Of a stretch of DNA of 64,000 bases, positions 49,465 to 57,063 are shown one piece after another. How positions within the stretch are numbered: the stretch's first letter is position 1; every line of letters starts with the position of its first letter. The translations under genes and the position numbers were made by a program. The DNA is from DATDGX01 sp036521875 (GTDB lineage: Bacteria; Desulfobacterota; Binatia; Binatales; Binataceae): contig DATDGX010000052.1 in assembly GCA_036521875.1 (NCBI GenBank), forward strand, positions 10,570-74,569, in the 5' to 3' direction. The notes beneath the pieces are model-generated. The model was not told the origin of the DNA, ran no database searches, and saw nothing but the letters and a program-made list of their open reading frames with translations.

Positions 49465-49809
49465 CTAGCTTCCGTGCGTTAGCGTTTTCCATTCTTGCAG
49501 TAGCGTGTCCCGCCATTGGTCGAGCTTCGGCGAAGAAAGAGGCATCCCTTGCAGAGTTTCATTTGGGTTGCACACCATCTCCAGCGGCCCGTCGAGCGAA
49601 CCGTAGGTTGCGTCTGTGACGTTGCCCTGCCCGTCAAGACAGACGTAAATGTCCTGCGGCGGCGCCGGTGGGGGGCACGAAGAATCTAGCACCTCTCCGG
49701 TACTGGGATTGTACCTAAAGGCGCAGCCGTCTGCCTTCGCCGGCTGCACTCCGGCAAAAAGTAGTATCGAAAGGCATAGCGGACCAACGAAACCAAGGTA
49801 TTTTCTCAT
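49465..49809 (-). CDS. Small secreted cysteine-containing protein, unknown function
   Basis: A 114-residue exported protein with a signal peptide (about 1-26, RKYLGFVGPLCLSILLFAGV ending PAKA) and a mature part with four Cys (DGCAF, SSCPPPAPP, YVCLDGQG, MVCNPNETL), possibly forming two disulfides. I do not recognise the family. ATG 49809 is preferred over 49845 because GAGGAAGG lies 8 nt upstream and the signal peptide begins there. It starts 32 bp after the larger secreted protein gene on the same strand; the two look like an operon within low-GC DNA. Confidence 0.75.
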   Translation of the reverse strand: MRKYLGFVGPLCLSILLFAGVQPAKADGCAFRYNPSTGEVLDSSCPPPAPPQDIYVCLDGQGNVTDATYGSLDGPLEMVCNPNETLQGMPLSSPKLDQWRDTLLQEWKTLTHGS

Positions 49810-49841
49810 CGCCCGTACCTTCCTCTTCCTTACTGGTGAAT

Positions 49842-51335
49842 TCAAGGAGCGATCTCGTTGTAGGTGTTGAATTGTTCTGTCCCCGGTGCGCCCGGAGGCC
49901 CCGCGGTGGTACAGTCGCCGAAGCTCTCGAACTTGCCTCTCACAGGATCGTACGTGGTAGTGGAGTAGTCTCCCCAGCGATTACCCACGGGGCCGCTCGC
50001 GTCCACGCTGCTTTCGTTCTGAACCAGAGTCGACAGCGACGGCAGAATTCTCAATACTTCATTAGTGGGATGGTGAAGATTTCCCGTCTGATGGCGCGAA
50101 AGGGTGTCAGTGAGAATGGCGCGGTCGCTGCCGCTGACTACGGTGTGCGCAATGCTCGGCCAACTGTGTGAGATGCCCCCGCCTTTGGTTGAGTCCTGGG
50201 TCCAAAAAGTGAACGGCGTCGTCTTAGTAACGGTGTCCCAAGTAACCACTTCCGAAATAGCGCTGCCATCCATCACCCCCCCTTCGGTGCTACCACCGTA
50301 CTTCTGTGAGAAAGCAACTTCCAACGTGGCGTGACCATTAGCCCAGACGTCCTCGTCGCCATAAGGTATTGGGACATTTTTCGCGTGACCGAGGCAGTAA
50401 GTGCAGATCTTTTGATTAAGGTCGGGGATTCTGCCCTTACCACTTTTCGTACCCGAAACCGATATCATGCCGGTGCCAATATCGAAAGCGTAAGAGGGCG
50501 ATGTGACTGGGCCGGTGATACTCGAAATTACTACGGTTGCACCGGCGTCACCTGGTTCAGGGGTGGCAAGGTAAGCAGTCGCGTCTTGGTTTAGCGCGGA
50601 TAGCGGCGATTCGTAGTAGTTGCCCGGTGCCAGGCTCGCAAAGACATGATCGTGAAATGCACCAGAATAGAGTGCGGATTTCTCGATTGCGTCAATCTGG
50701 CTTCCTCCGTGATCGCCTGAGCTATTGAAGCAATCAGTCTCGACTATGATCCAGTTGCCTGAAAACGCAATTCGAGGGTCATCGACAAAGGCAGAGGAGG
50801 GAAAACTAGAGCAGGCTACAAAAGGGGGAAATTTAGTCCAGCCGGAGTGAAGCGATGCAGGTTGATTGGCCGTCGCAATATAAAGCCTCGTCTGGGTTAA
50901 CAGCTGACTCTGATTACCCGCTACAGAAACCATCGTGAACTGGCCGTTGGAAGGGTCAACAACGACATGAGGATCGAGGTTGCACTCTTCGCTTGTGTCA
51001 CTATTCGAGCCGCAGTTCGCGCTGTCGATCGCGTTCCAGAAGTCCCCGCCCAGGATGTAGTCCTGCACTATTCCTGCGGCGAGTGCGATCGAACCGTTTG
51101 CAGGAGCAATTGTGTCGCCAAAACCATATCTAGCTCCTGTTACGTCAATCGGTACGTAAAGCGCGTTAGAACCGTCCGCAAAGGTTACGACGCTGTTATT
51201 AAGTGTTGTCGAGTTCCCGCAATTCGCAAATTGCGCTCTGGCCGCACATGGCGCCAGCACCACCACAAGCAGCGCCAGCGAAGCGAAAATTGGAAGGCGC
51301 TGAAAACCACGGACACCAGGGCACTGCTGCTTCAT
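49842..51335 (-). CDS. Secreted protein of unknown function, possibly beta-propeller
   Basis: A 497-residue exported protein. Residues 1-36 are a signal peptide (ASLALLVVVLAPCAARAQ). The mature part is rich in Ser, Thr, Gly and aromatic residues, with recurring beta-strand-like segments such as DPHVVVDPSNGQFTMVSVAG, DDPRIAFSGNWIIVETDCF and RWGDYSTTTYDPVRGKFESF (the last resembling the W-G-D-Y-x-x motif seen in secreted propeller-like proteins). It has several paired cysteines. No enzyme motif is recognised. ATG 51335 has GGAGGGG just upstream and directly precedes the signal peptide. A possible promoter lies at 51388-51416. The base composition is clearly lower in GC than the flanks, suggesting transfer. 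Confidence 0.8.
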   Translation of the reverse strand: MKQQCPGVRGFQRLPIFASLALLVVVLAPCAARAQFANCGNSTTLNNSVVTFADGSNALYVPIDVTGARYGFGDTIAPANGSIALAAGIVQDYILGGDFWNAIDSANCGSNSDTSEECNLDPHVVVDPSNGQFTMVSVAGNQSQLLTQTRLYIATANQPASLHSGWTKFPPFVACSSFPSSAFVDDPRIAFSGNWIIVETDCFNSSGDHGGSQIDAIEKSALYSGAFHDHVFASLAPGNYYESPLSALNQDATAYLATPEPGDAGATVVISSITGPVTSPSYAFDIGTGMISVSGTKSGKGRIPDLNQKICTYCLGHAKNVPIPYGDEDVWANGHATLEVAFSQKYGGSTEGGVMDGSAISEVVTWDTVTKTTPFTFWTQDSTKGGGISHSWPSIAHTVVSGSDRAILTDTLSRHQTGNLHHPTNEVLRILPSLSTLVQNESSVDASGPVGNRWGDYSTTTYDPVRGKFESFGDCTTAGPPGAPGTEQFNTYNEIAP

Positions 51336-51387
51336 TGTCCCCTCCGCGTTGCCGAATAACGTGACGTGGTTAAGTCGCGAGGCTGCC

Positions 51388-51416
51388 AACCTACAAGGTC
51401 GACAACAAAATGTCAA
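51388..51416 (-). promoter_or_regulatory. Candidate promoter for the secreted-protein pair
   Basis: On the minus strand TTGACA (51416-51411) is followed after 17 bp by TAGGTT (51393-51388). The -35 element is perfect and the -10 is weak. The position is 53 bp upstream of the ATG at 51335. Confidence 0.4.
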
Positions 51417-51825
51417 TGAGAGTAAACTAGCGGGTTTACAGGCCAAAAGGCTCTCTTGTCAATATCTTATTGGCAACCTCATGTTTGCACTCGGTGAGTA
51501 AAGACAGAGGAAACCAACCGCCGCAGGATTACGGCAATCGTGACAAGCCGATCTAGCCGGGCCAGTTTCAGCACCGATTTGATTTTGTTCCCTTGAGATT
51601 GTTGCCCGATAAGACAGTCGTAAAATAGTCGATTCCGCGGCGATTGATCTTAAATCGTTTTGGTGACCCTGCAGAGTCCAATGTTACGAATTTGGAAGCT
51701 GGTCCTCGTAGCAATTTTTGAGTCGTTCTCTTGTTCAATACGCACCCCCAATTGCTTGCAGATTTCCTCGATCTCTGTGGCCGCTATCGCGAATCATCAT
51801 TGAAATACCTATGCGTGATATGCCA
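51417..51825. other. AT-rich non-coding stretch inside the accessory region
   Basis: No supported gene. This is among the lowest-GC DNA in the window, with frequent stops in all frames, and it runs directly into the duplicated transporter fragment. Confidence 0.5.
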
Positions 51826-52029
51826 CGCCTGGCGGTGCTGATCTGCGCGGGCTTCTCGCTGCTATGCGGTTGTCTGCTGCTGACGCGTCTCAAGATGTTC
51901 GCGGTAGCGCAGGCGGAAACGCTGGCCGCCACGACCGCGCCCGCTCGTGCGGGAGCCGGTCGCGGCCTTAATGGCGAGGCTGAATCGATCCAGCCCGAGC
52001 CGCCAGCGATCCGCGAAGTCGTGGACTGA
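51826..52029 (+). pseudogene. 3'-end fragment of a second MFS transporter gene
   Basis: These 204 bp align without gaps to 48882-49085, the last 68 codons of the intact MFS gene including its stop. I count 23 differences (about 89% identity). Eleven of the 19 changed codons are synonymous, so this copy descends from a gene that was once under selection. Everything 5' of the fragment is missing, and no ribosome site or start belongs to it. It is a remnant, not a working gene. Confidence 0.85.
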
Positions 52030-52235
52030 CTCCGGTTCCGCCAGAGTGCCAGCGGCGCGCGCTGCAGTCCGCTTTCGGTGCGTACCTCCGACTTGGCGTC
52101 GCTGCGCGGACTCGTGAACGCCGCTCGTCCCCATCCGCGTCTTTCCTCGGTTGGTCCGATTCGATGAGCTTGACTTAGTGTCACAGGCTTGCAATACATA
52201 CAGACACCCAGACACACTCACAGAGAGAGGGCACG

Positions 52236-52529
52236 ATGACCCCGATAACCCCGACCAACTCCTTCCAGTCAAGCCAGATGAGTGAGAAGAGCAAGCTGAT
52301 CGCGAATCCTAAATACCGCGAGATATTGCAAAGAGCCGTCGAGATCGAGGAGCGGGAGGCTGCGCGAGAACATTGGTTGGGCTGGGAGTGGCACGAAGTC
52401 AGGGCCTACCCGGCAAGTCTCGTAAAGGTGGTAATTGCCGGAATCGTGAAGATCACTTTTAAGTCTAACAGCTCGACGCATTACCGCCTGGTGGATAGCA
52501 AGGCTTTGAAGCAAGCCTTGAAGGCTTAG
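52236..52529 (+). CDS. Small protein, possible winged-helix DNA-binding domain
   Basis: A 97-residue protein with a good ribosome site (GAGAGGG before ATG 52236). The C-terminal part, WHEVRAYPASLVKVV then AGIVKITFKSNSSTHYRL then ALKQAL, has the helix-helix-wing look of a winged-helix domain: the I-V-K-x-x-x-K-S-N-S-x-T-x-Y-R-L part resembles a wing. The first 40 residues are polar and helical. I do not recognise a named family. It lies 205 bp upstream of a DNA methyltransferase on the same strand and might regulate or accompany it. A TTGACT at 52170-52175 could be part of its promoter. The 205-bp gap after it holds no gene. Confidence 0.65.
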   Translation: MTPITPTNSFQSSQMSEKSKLIANPKYREILQRAVEIEEREAAREHWLGWEWHEVRAYPASLVKVVIAGIVKITFKSNSSTHYRLVDSKALKQALKA

Positions 52530-52734
52530 TGCTCGAAGACCTTAGAGAGGCAGCGATTCGAAAACAGAAAGTCGGCACGACATTTGGTTAGCGTCTGGCC
52601 CCGAAGGAACGTTCTGAGGGAACTCAGGCCCGAGAGTGCTTGCTGATGAGAGACGCGAATTGCGAGTATCGAGGGGACCACGAGATCGGCTGACCTCTGT
52701 TACGAGCGAACACAAACAATAGAATGTGTGACCA

Positions 52735-53733
52735 GTGACGATGAAGCGCGACAGGCCAGACGCTTCGGAAAACGCGCAGAGGCGAAGTTTCCAGATCTGT
52801 CTAGATGATGCCTTCGCATGGATGAAGCGTCGTGATCCAGGCTCGATCCACGCGATCGTGACCGATCCGCCTTACGGCTTAAAGGAGTACACCGACCTCG
52901 AGCAGCAGAAGCTCAGGCGAGGGCGCGGGGGCGTTTGGCGCATCCCGCCCTCCTTCGACGGATGTGTGCGCCGTCCTCTGCCGCGTTTCACGGTTCTAGA
53001 CAAGCGCGATCAAGAGGCACTGCGAGAGTTTTTCTCTCGATTTGCTTCTCTTGCCATAAGACTGCTCGTGCCTGGCGGGCATCTGTTCATCGCGACCAAT
53101 CCTCTCCTGTCACATCTCGTCTATCTCCCGATGATCGAGGCCGGATTCGAGAAGCGCGGCGAAATCATCCGGCTGGTACAGACACTTCGTGGCGGTGACA
53201 GACCCAAGAATGCACATGATGAATTTTCTGAAGTTAGCGTGATGCCTCGCTCAGCCTGGGAGCCTTGGGGGCTGTTCAGAAAACCATGTGAGGGTCGCGT
53301 GCAGGACAACTTGCGCAGGTGGAAGACGGGCGGCCTTCGGCGAATTTCCTCGAGCTACCCCTTTGTCGATGTGATTCGTTCGACACCCACTCCGCGTGAA
53401 GAACGGGCCATCGCGCCGCATCCCTCGCTAAAGCCGCAAGCGTTTATGCGCGAAATCGTACGAGCCTCCCTGCCTCTCAGTGAAGGGATCGTGCTGGATC
53501 CCTTCATGGGTGCAGGGTCCACAATTGCCGCCGCGGTTAGTGTTGGCTATCAGAGCATTGGCATTGAACGCGATCCGGAATATTTTCGGATGGCCGAAAA
53601 ATCGATTCCAAGGCTTGTCCAAGTCGCGCCGCAAGGTGCATTCTGGCCCGATGCCTCGAAGGGCAAAGGTTTCGCTCCCGCTTCCGAAGGGGTTGGAGCT
53701 GATTCATATTCGAACGGCGGTCGAATACGTTGA
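52735..53733 (+). CDS. DNA methyltransferase, beta class (probable Type II modification enzyme)
   Basis: A 332-residue site-specific DNA methyltransferase. The catalytic motif IV TDPPYGL (DPPY at 44-47) comes before the AdoMet-binding motif I DPFMGAGST (FMGAGST at 257-263), the order that defines the beta class. DPPY favours N6-adenine, though N4-cytosine is possible. The segment between them, with RWKTGGLRRIS, is probably the target-recognition region. The start is GTG 52735, with an in-frame ATG at 52741. The 3' end overlaps the next gene by 83 bp. With that nuclease it forms a likely Type II restriction-modification pair of unknown recognition sequence, in lower-GC DNA. Confidence 0.9.
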   Translation: MTMKRDRPDASENAQRRSFQICLDDAFAWMKRRDPGSIHAIVTDPPYGLKEYTDLEQQKLRRGRGGVWRIPPSFDGCVRRPLPRFTVLDKRDQEALREFFSRFASLAIRLLVPGGHLFIATNPLLSHLVYLPMIEAGFEKRGEIIRLVQTLRGGDRPKNAHDEFSEVSVMPRSAWEPWGLFRKPCEGRVQDNLRRWKTGGLRRISSSYPFVDVIRSTPTPREERAIAPHPSLKPQAFMREIVRASLPLSEGIVLDPFMGAGSTIAAAVSVGYQSIGIERDPEYFRMAEKSIPRLVQVAPQGAFWPDASKGKGFAPASEGVGADSYSNGGRIR

Positions 53734-54250
53734 GGACAGGGCAGCGGAACTGGTTGACCTGTACTACGAACAAGCGAACGTCTTCAGCGGCATTGTCGGA
53801 ATGTTCGGCGTTAAAGCGCTCGACGCCGTTAGTCCCTACAAACGCCACAAGCACCCCGATATTGCGCAGCAGCGCTTTCCTGATCTTTCATTCCGCGGCC
53901 AGCTGAATCCGCCGCCCAAGCTCGCGCTCGAATCCAAGGGAAGCACGCGTCCTTGGGCCGTTCAATCGCACTATGACCATCCTGGTTGGTACATCATCTG
54001 GCGCTATCTGGTTGACTCGACTCGAGCCATCAAGAGCGGCCGACCAGTGGTAATCTGGCGCGTCGACGTCGTTTACCTGGCCAAAGAGGATTGGAAGTAT
54101 GAACCCAGCAAGGCTGGTTCATCGGGAGGTGGCCGCACGCACACCTTCGGTCTGCATCGTCCAGCCGAAAAGTTGAGGACCGCCGCGGCTTTCACTCTGC
54201 CGAACATCAAACTACGGAACGGAAGACCTGTATTGGCGGGCGCCAGCTAA
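53651..54250 (+). CDS. Probable Type II restriction endonuclease (PD-(D/E)xK-like)
   Basis: A 199-residue protein encoded just after, and overlapping, the methyltransferase. It contains RFPDLSFRG (Asp78) followed by LALESKGST (Glu94-Ser95-Lys96), a spacing fitting the PD...(D/E)xK nuclease core, then the strand HPGWYIIWRYLVD. I do not recognise the specific family, so the nuclease call rests on this motif and on its position next to a modification enzyme. ATG 53651 lies inside the methyltransferase reading region; the open frame extends further back but would duplicate methyltransferase sequence. The ribosome site is weak, which may keep nuclease levels low. Confidence 0.72.
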   Translation: MPRRAKVSLPLPKGLELIHIRTAVEYVEDRAAELVDLYYEQANVFSGIVGMFGVKALDAVSPYKRHKHPDIAQQRFPDLSFRGQLNPPPKLALESKGSTRPWAVQSHYDHPGWYIIWRYLVDSTRAIKSGRPVVIWRVDVVYLAKEDWKYEPSKAGSSGGGRTHTFGLHRPAEKLRTAAAFTLPNIKLRNGRPVLAGAS

Positions 54251-54364
54251 CCAAGACTGAAAAATCTCCCTTGCGGCTTCGTGGCAGATTCGTGAAGCCC
54301 GCGTCAACGCCCTGACAAGCGGCATAGCCGATGCGCGCGGCGAATCCCCTCCCGCGAAACGCTA

Positions 54365-54886
54365 TCAATGCGGGCGATTCAGTCCCTCGAAGTGGAGACT
54401 CAACGCTGCGATGCCGGCGGCCACGTTCAACCCGCGCTGGCCTTCGAAGGAGACCGGCTGCAACGCGAACGATCTGTGAAAGCCGCCAACCAGGAAATTT
54501 GCTCCCGCTCCAGCACCCAGAGTCAGTGAGCCGGCAGCGCCGCCGTAGCTGCCCTCGAGCGCACCGGGCCTCAGATCGTTGGTAGTAGCTGCGACCGCCC
54601 ACACCACCACGGCCGATTTCAGATAGCCGATATCGGCGCCGAACTTCGAGATCGAGCCCGAATAATATTCGGTGCGTCCGCTGTTCGAGGGCGCATACTC
54701 GCAATGAATGTCCCGCGAAGAACCGATTATGAAACCCCATCCGCCCGCTTCCTGGCAGGTCAGGTAGCCGGTTTTCACCGTGTACGAATCGCCTTCGGCG
54801 CTCGCCTGGGTGATCTCGCAGAACACGAGAAAAAAAACGGCAAGCGCAACCGTCGCGGAAACTTTCAAGATTAATTTCATTTTCAT
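54365..54886 (-). CDS. DUF992 family exported protein
   Basis: A 173-residue exported protein with a signal peptide (about 1-30, VALAVFFLVFCEITQASA) and a DUF992 domain: VKTGYLTCQEAGGWGFIIGS, then HCEYAP, then YYSGSISKFGADIGY, then GANFLVGGFHRSFALQPVS. The two Cys may pair. DUF992 proteins are small periplasmic or envelope proteins of unknown role, best known in Alphaproteobacteria, so the gene may have been acquired. ATG 54886 follows GGAG by 6 nt. It stands alone between the restriction locus and the ArsB-like gene. Confidence 0.85.
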   Translation of the reverse strand: MKMKLILKVSATVALAVFFLVFCEITQASAEGDSYTVKTGYLTCQEAGGWGFIIGSSRDIHCEYAPSNSGRTEYYSGSISKFGADIGYLKSAVVVWAVAATTNDLRPGALEGSYGGAAGSLTLGAGAGANFLVGGFHRSFALQPVSFEGQRGLNVAAGIAALSLHFEGLNRPH

Positions 54887-54969
54887 TTTGATCTCCGATC
54901 CTTTAGCGGCGCTCAACCGACACCGCATCTTAAAGTGTCGTCCAGCGAGGTGACTATTTCAATGGAAAA

Positions 54970-54991
54970 GGCAGGGGCCAGCCCCTGCACC
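54970..54991. repeat. 22-bp palindromic repeat, copy 1
   Basis: It contains CAGGGGCCAGCCCCTG, a near-perfect palindrome. The 22-bp unit recurs at 60355-60376 with a single mismatch. Both copies are intergenic. Confidence 0.6.
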
Positions 54992-55030
54992 GGAGGGCCA
55001 CGCACCAGGTGCCAGCATCTGGACTCGCGC

Positions 55031-56296
55031 TCAAAGCACCCTGACCATCAGGGCTGCTAGCGCGAGGAGCAGAGCAGGCGGCATCACTATCGCGCCCAGT
55101 TTCAGAAAGCTCCATGCGGTCACATCCTGATTTTCCCGCCGCAGCGCGGACAGCCACAGGATAGTCGCCAACGATCCGGTAACGGACAGATTTGGTCCGA
55201 GGTCGACGCCGATCAACACGGCACTGGCGACCTGCTGCGGCACATGCGAGGCAGACACGGCGGAGCCCGCGAGCAACCCGGCCGGCAGGTTGTTAACCAG
55301 GTTGCAAATGACGGCCAGCGTCACGCCCGCTCCCCAGGTCGCCATAGTCACGGAGCGATTTGCGGCGGAGTGCAGAACCTCGATGAGCGCGTTCAGCACG
55401 CCGCTCCGATCCAGCGCCTCGACCAGCACGAACAGACCGGCCACCAGCGGCAGAACGTCCCACGTGATGTCCTTGAGGACGGGCCACGGCGCCTGGCGCT
55501 CAAGCAGGAGCACCACAAGGGTGGTCGCGGCACCGGCGAGAAAGGTCGGCAGTCCGAGTGCGACGTCGAAGCCGGAGGCGAGCAGCAATACGATCGCGGT
55601 GCCCACGATGCCGTAAGCGGTTGCGCGGCCGCCGCTCGAAAGACGGGCAACGTCGAGCCCGGCGTCAACCTCACGCTCTTGTCTCAGCGAATCGCGCTGC
55701 GTGAACCATAGTGCCGCGAAGGTAACCGCGATCGACAGGAGCGAGGGCAATGCGAACCGTCGGAGCCATTCCAGCAGCGGCGGCATATGGGCACGGAATA
55801 TGACGAGGTTCGCCGGGTTGGAGATTGGCAGAACGAAGCTTGCCGCGTTTGCTATGAATGCGCAGATGAACAGATAGGGAAGCGGGTCCTTGACCTTGGC
55901 GGCCCTGGTCGCCGCGAATACGGCGGGAGTCAGCACGACTGCGGTGGCGTCGTTCGACATGATCACTGTGACGACGGTGCCGACGCCGTAGATCAGGGCA
56001 AACAGCTTCGTCGCGGAGCCGCCCGCCATGCGAATCGCGCGCGCGGCAAGGAAGTCGAACAGCCCTTCCTTTCGCGCCAGCTCAGCGAGCAGCAGCATGC
56101 CGGCCAGAAACAAATAGACGTCGGCGCCCTTGCCGACCGCATTCAGTGCGTCGCGCCACGGCAGCAGTCCGAGTGCGATCAGTAGGACCGCGCCGCTCAC
56201 CGCCCAGGTCGCCTCGGGCAGCTTCCAGGGGCGGGCGATCACGCCCAAGGTACTCAGCGCGGCGATCGCCCAAATGGCTTCGTTTGCAGTCGTCAA
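55031..56296 (-). CDS. ArsB/SLC13-type anion permease
   Basis: A 421-residue inner-membrane protein with about 11-12 helices in two similar halves, as in the ArsB/NhaD ion-transporter superfamily. Diagnostic segments are VIMSNDATAVVLTPAV, FIANAASFVLPISNPANLVI, VICNLVNNLPAGLLAG and GVDLGPNLSVTGSLATILW. It is close in length to E. coli ArsB (429). The likely role is arsenite or antimonite efflux, but no arsR, arsC or arsA is adjacent, so the anion is uncertain. It is divergent from the FecR-like gene across a 122-bp gap. Confidence 0.87.
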   Translation of the reverse strand: MTTANEAIWAIAALSTLGVIARPWKLPEATWAVSGAVLLIALGLLPWRDALNAVGKGADVYLFLAGMLLLAELARKEGLFDFLAARAIRMAGGSATKLFALIYGVGTVVTVIMSNDATAVVLTPAVFAATRAAKVKDPLPYLFICAFIANAASFVLPISNPANLVIFRAHMPPLLEWLRRFALPSLLSIAVTFAALWFTQRDSLRQEREVDAGLDVARLSSGGRATAYGIVGTAIVLLLASGFDVALGLPTFLAGAATTLVVLLLERQAPWPVLKDITWDVLPLVAGLFVLVEALDRSGVLNALIEVLHSAANRSVTMATWGAGVTLAVICNLVNNLPAGLLAGSAVSASHVPQQVASAVLIGVDLGPNLSVTGSLATILWLSALRRENQDVTAWSFLKLGAIVMPPALLLALAALMVRVL

Positions 56297-56418
56297 CGCA
56301 GATAATATCGCCTTGCTTGGCTAACTGTCGGATGATAGCTCAAAGGCAGCGGTTTTAAGAGAAAATGGCCGTTCGCGACATACAGCGACACTCGACAAGA
56401 TAGAGCGGAGCTAACTAG

Positions 56419-56922
56419 ATGAAGACAGTTTACCTTGGAAATCGTTCGCTGCGATGGTTCGCCTTCCTGGTGCTCACTTCCGCGGGATTGATGCTCGCAT
56501 CCGCGGGAATGCCGGCGGCGGCGCATGCGGAGACCACGGTTGGGACGATCACACAGCTCAGCGGAACGGCGCAAATCGAGCGCGCCGGCATCACCAGCAA
56601 CGCGGCGGTCGCACTGCCGGTCCAGCTACACGACAAGATTACCACCGGCAGCGGCTCGCAGCTCACGATCGGCCTGGTCGACAACGGCTCGCTCACCTTG
56701 AGCCCCTCGAGCACGATGATGCTCGACGACAGCGCGTTGGTGAACGGAGTGGCGGCGCCGACCAAGGTCGGGCTGATCGGCGGGACATTGCGGGCGATTA
56801 TCCTGGGTGACTTGCGCGGCGCCGGCGGCGGATTCGAGATTCACACGCCGAACGCGATCGGAGCGGTGCGCGGGACTGATGTCACCGTCCACTACACCAA
56901 CAGCGTGCCTCCAACTCCATGA
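56419..56922 (+). CDS. FecR-domain exported protein, C-terminally short
   Basis: A 167-residue protein with a signal peptide (about 1-37, ending AAAHA) and a FecR-type domain. VGTITQLSGTAQIERAG opens it, KITTGSGSQLTIGLVDNGSLTLSP is the typical middle, and FEIHTPNAIGAVRGTDVTV is the conserved V-x-G-T-x-x-V-x-V region. The protein stops about 12 residues later, whereas FecR-domain proteins usually run on for some 50 residues of beta-strand (the x-V-x-E-G-x-V-x-V part). It may be truncated. A 13-bp perfect inverted repeat begins 44 bp after the stop. No sigma factor or TonB receptor is nearby, so a classical FecIR system is not indicated. Confidence 0.8.
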   Translation: MKTVYLGNRSLRWFAFLVLTSAGLMLASAGMPAAAHAETTVGTITQLSGTAQIERAGITSNAAVALPVQLHDKITTGSGSQLTIGLVDNGSLTLSPSSTMMLDDSALVNGVAAPTKVGLIGGTLRAIILGDLRGAGGGFEIHTPNAIGAVRGTDVTVHYTNSVPPTP

Positions 56923-56965
56923 GGGTCATTCGGCTGAAGCGAAATTGCTGAATTGGTATTGTCGC

Positions 56966-57023
56966 ACGCCGGAAGTGAGATTTGAAGTTAGTATCACTTC
57001 CGGCGTTCGGCGATTACTAACTT
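56966..57023. repeat. Nested inverted repeats after the fecR-like gene
   Basis: ACGCCGGAAGTGA (56966-56978) pairs perfectly with TCACTTCCGGCGT (56994-57006) over 13 bp. AAGTTAGTA (56985-56993), inside the loop, is complementary to TACTAACTT (57015-57023). The second pairing would make a pseudoknot topology in RNA. There is no T tract, so it is not a standard terminator. Confidence 0.65.
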
Positions 57024-57063
57024 AGTATTGCGGAAGCTCTTTGGGCGAACCGGTTGACGCGAA

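Noticed and set aside
51718..52029. 103-codon frame carrying the MFS C terminus
   Set aside because: Only the last 68 codons are homologous and the first 36 are random-looking with no ribosome site; treated as a gene fragment.
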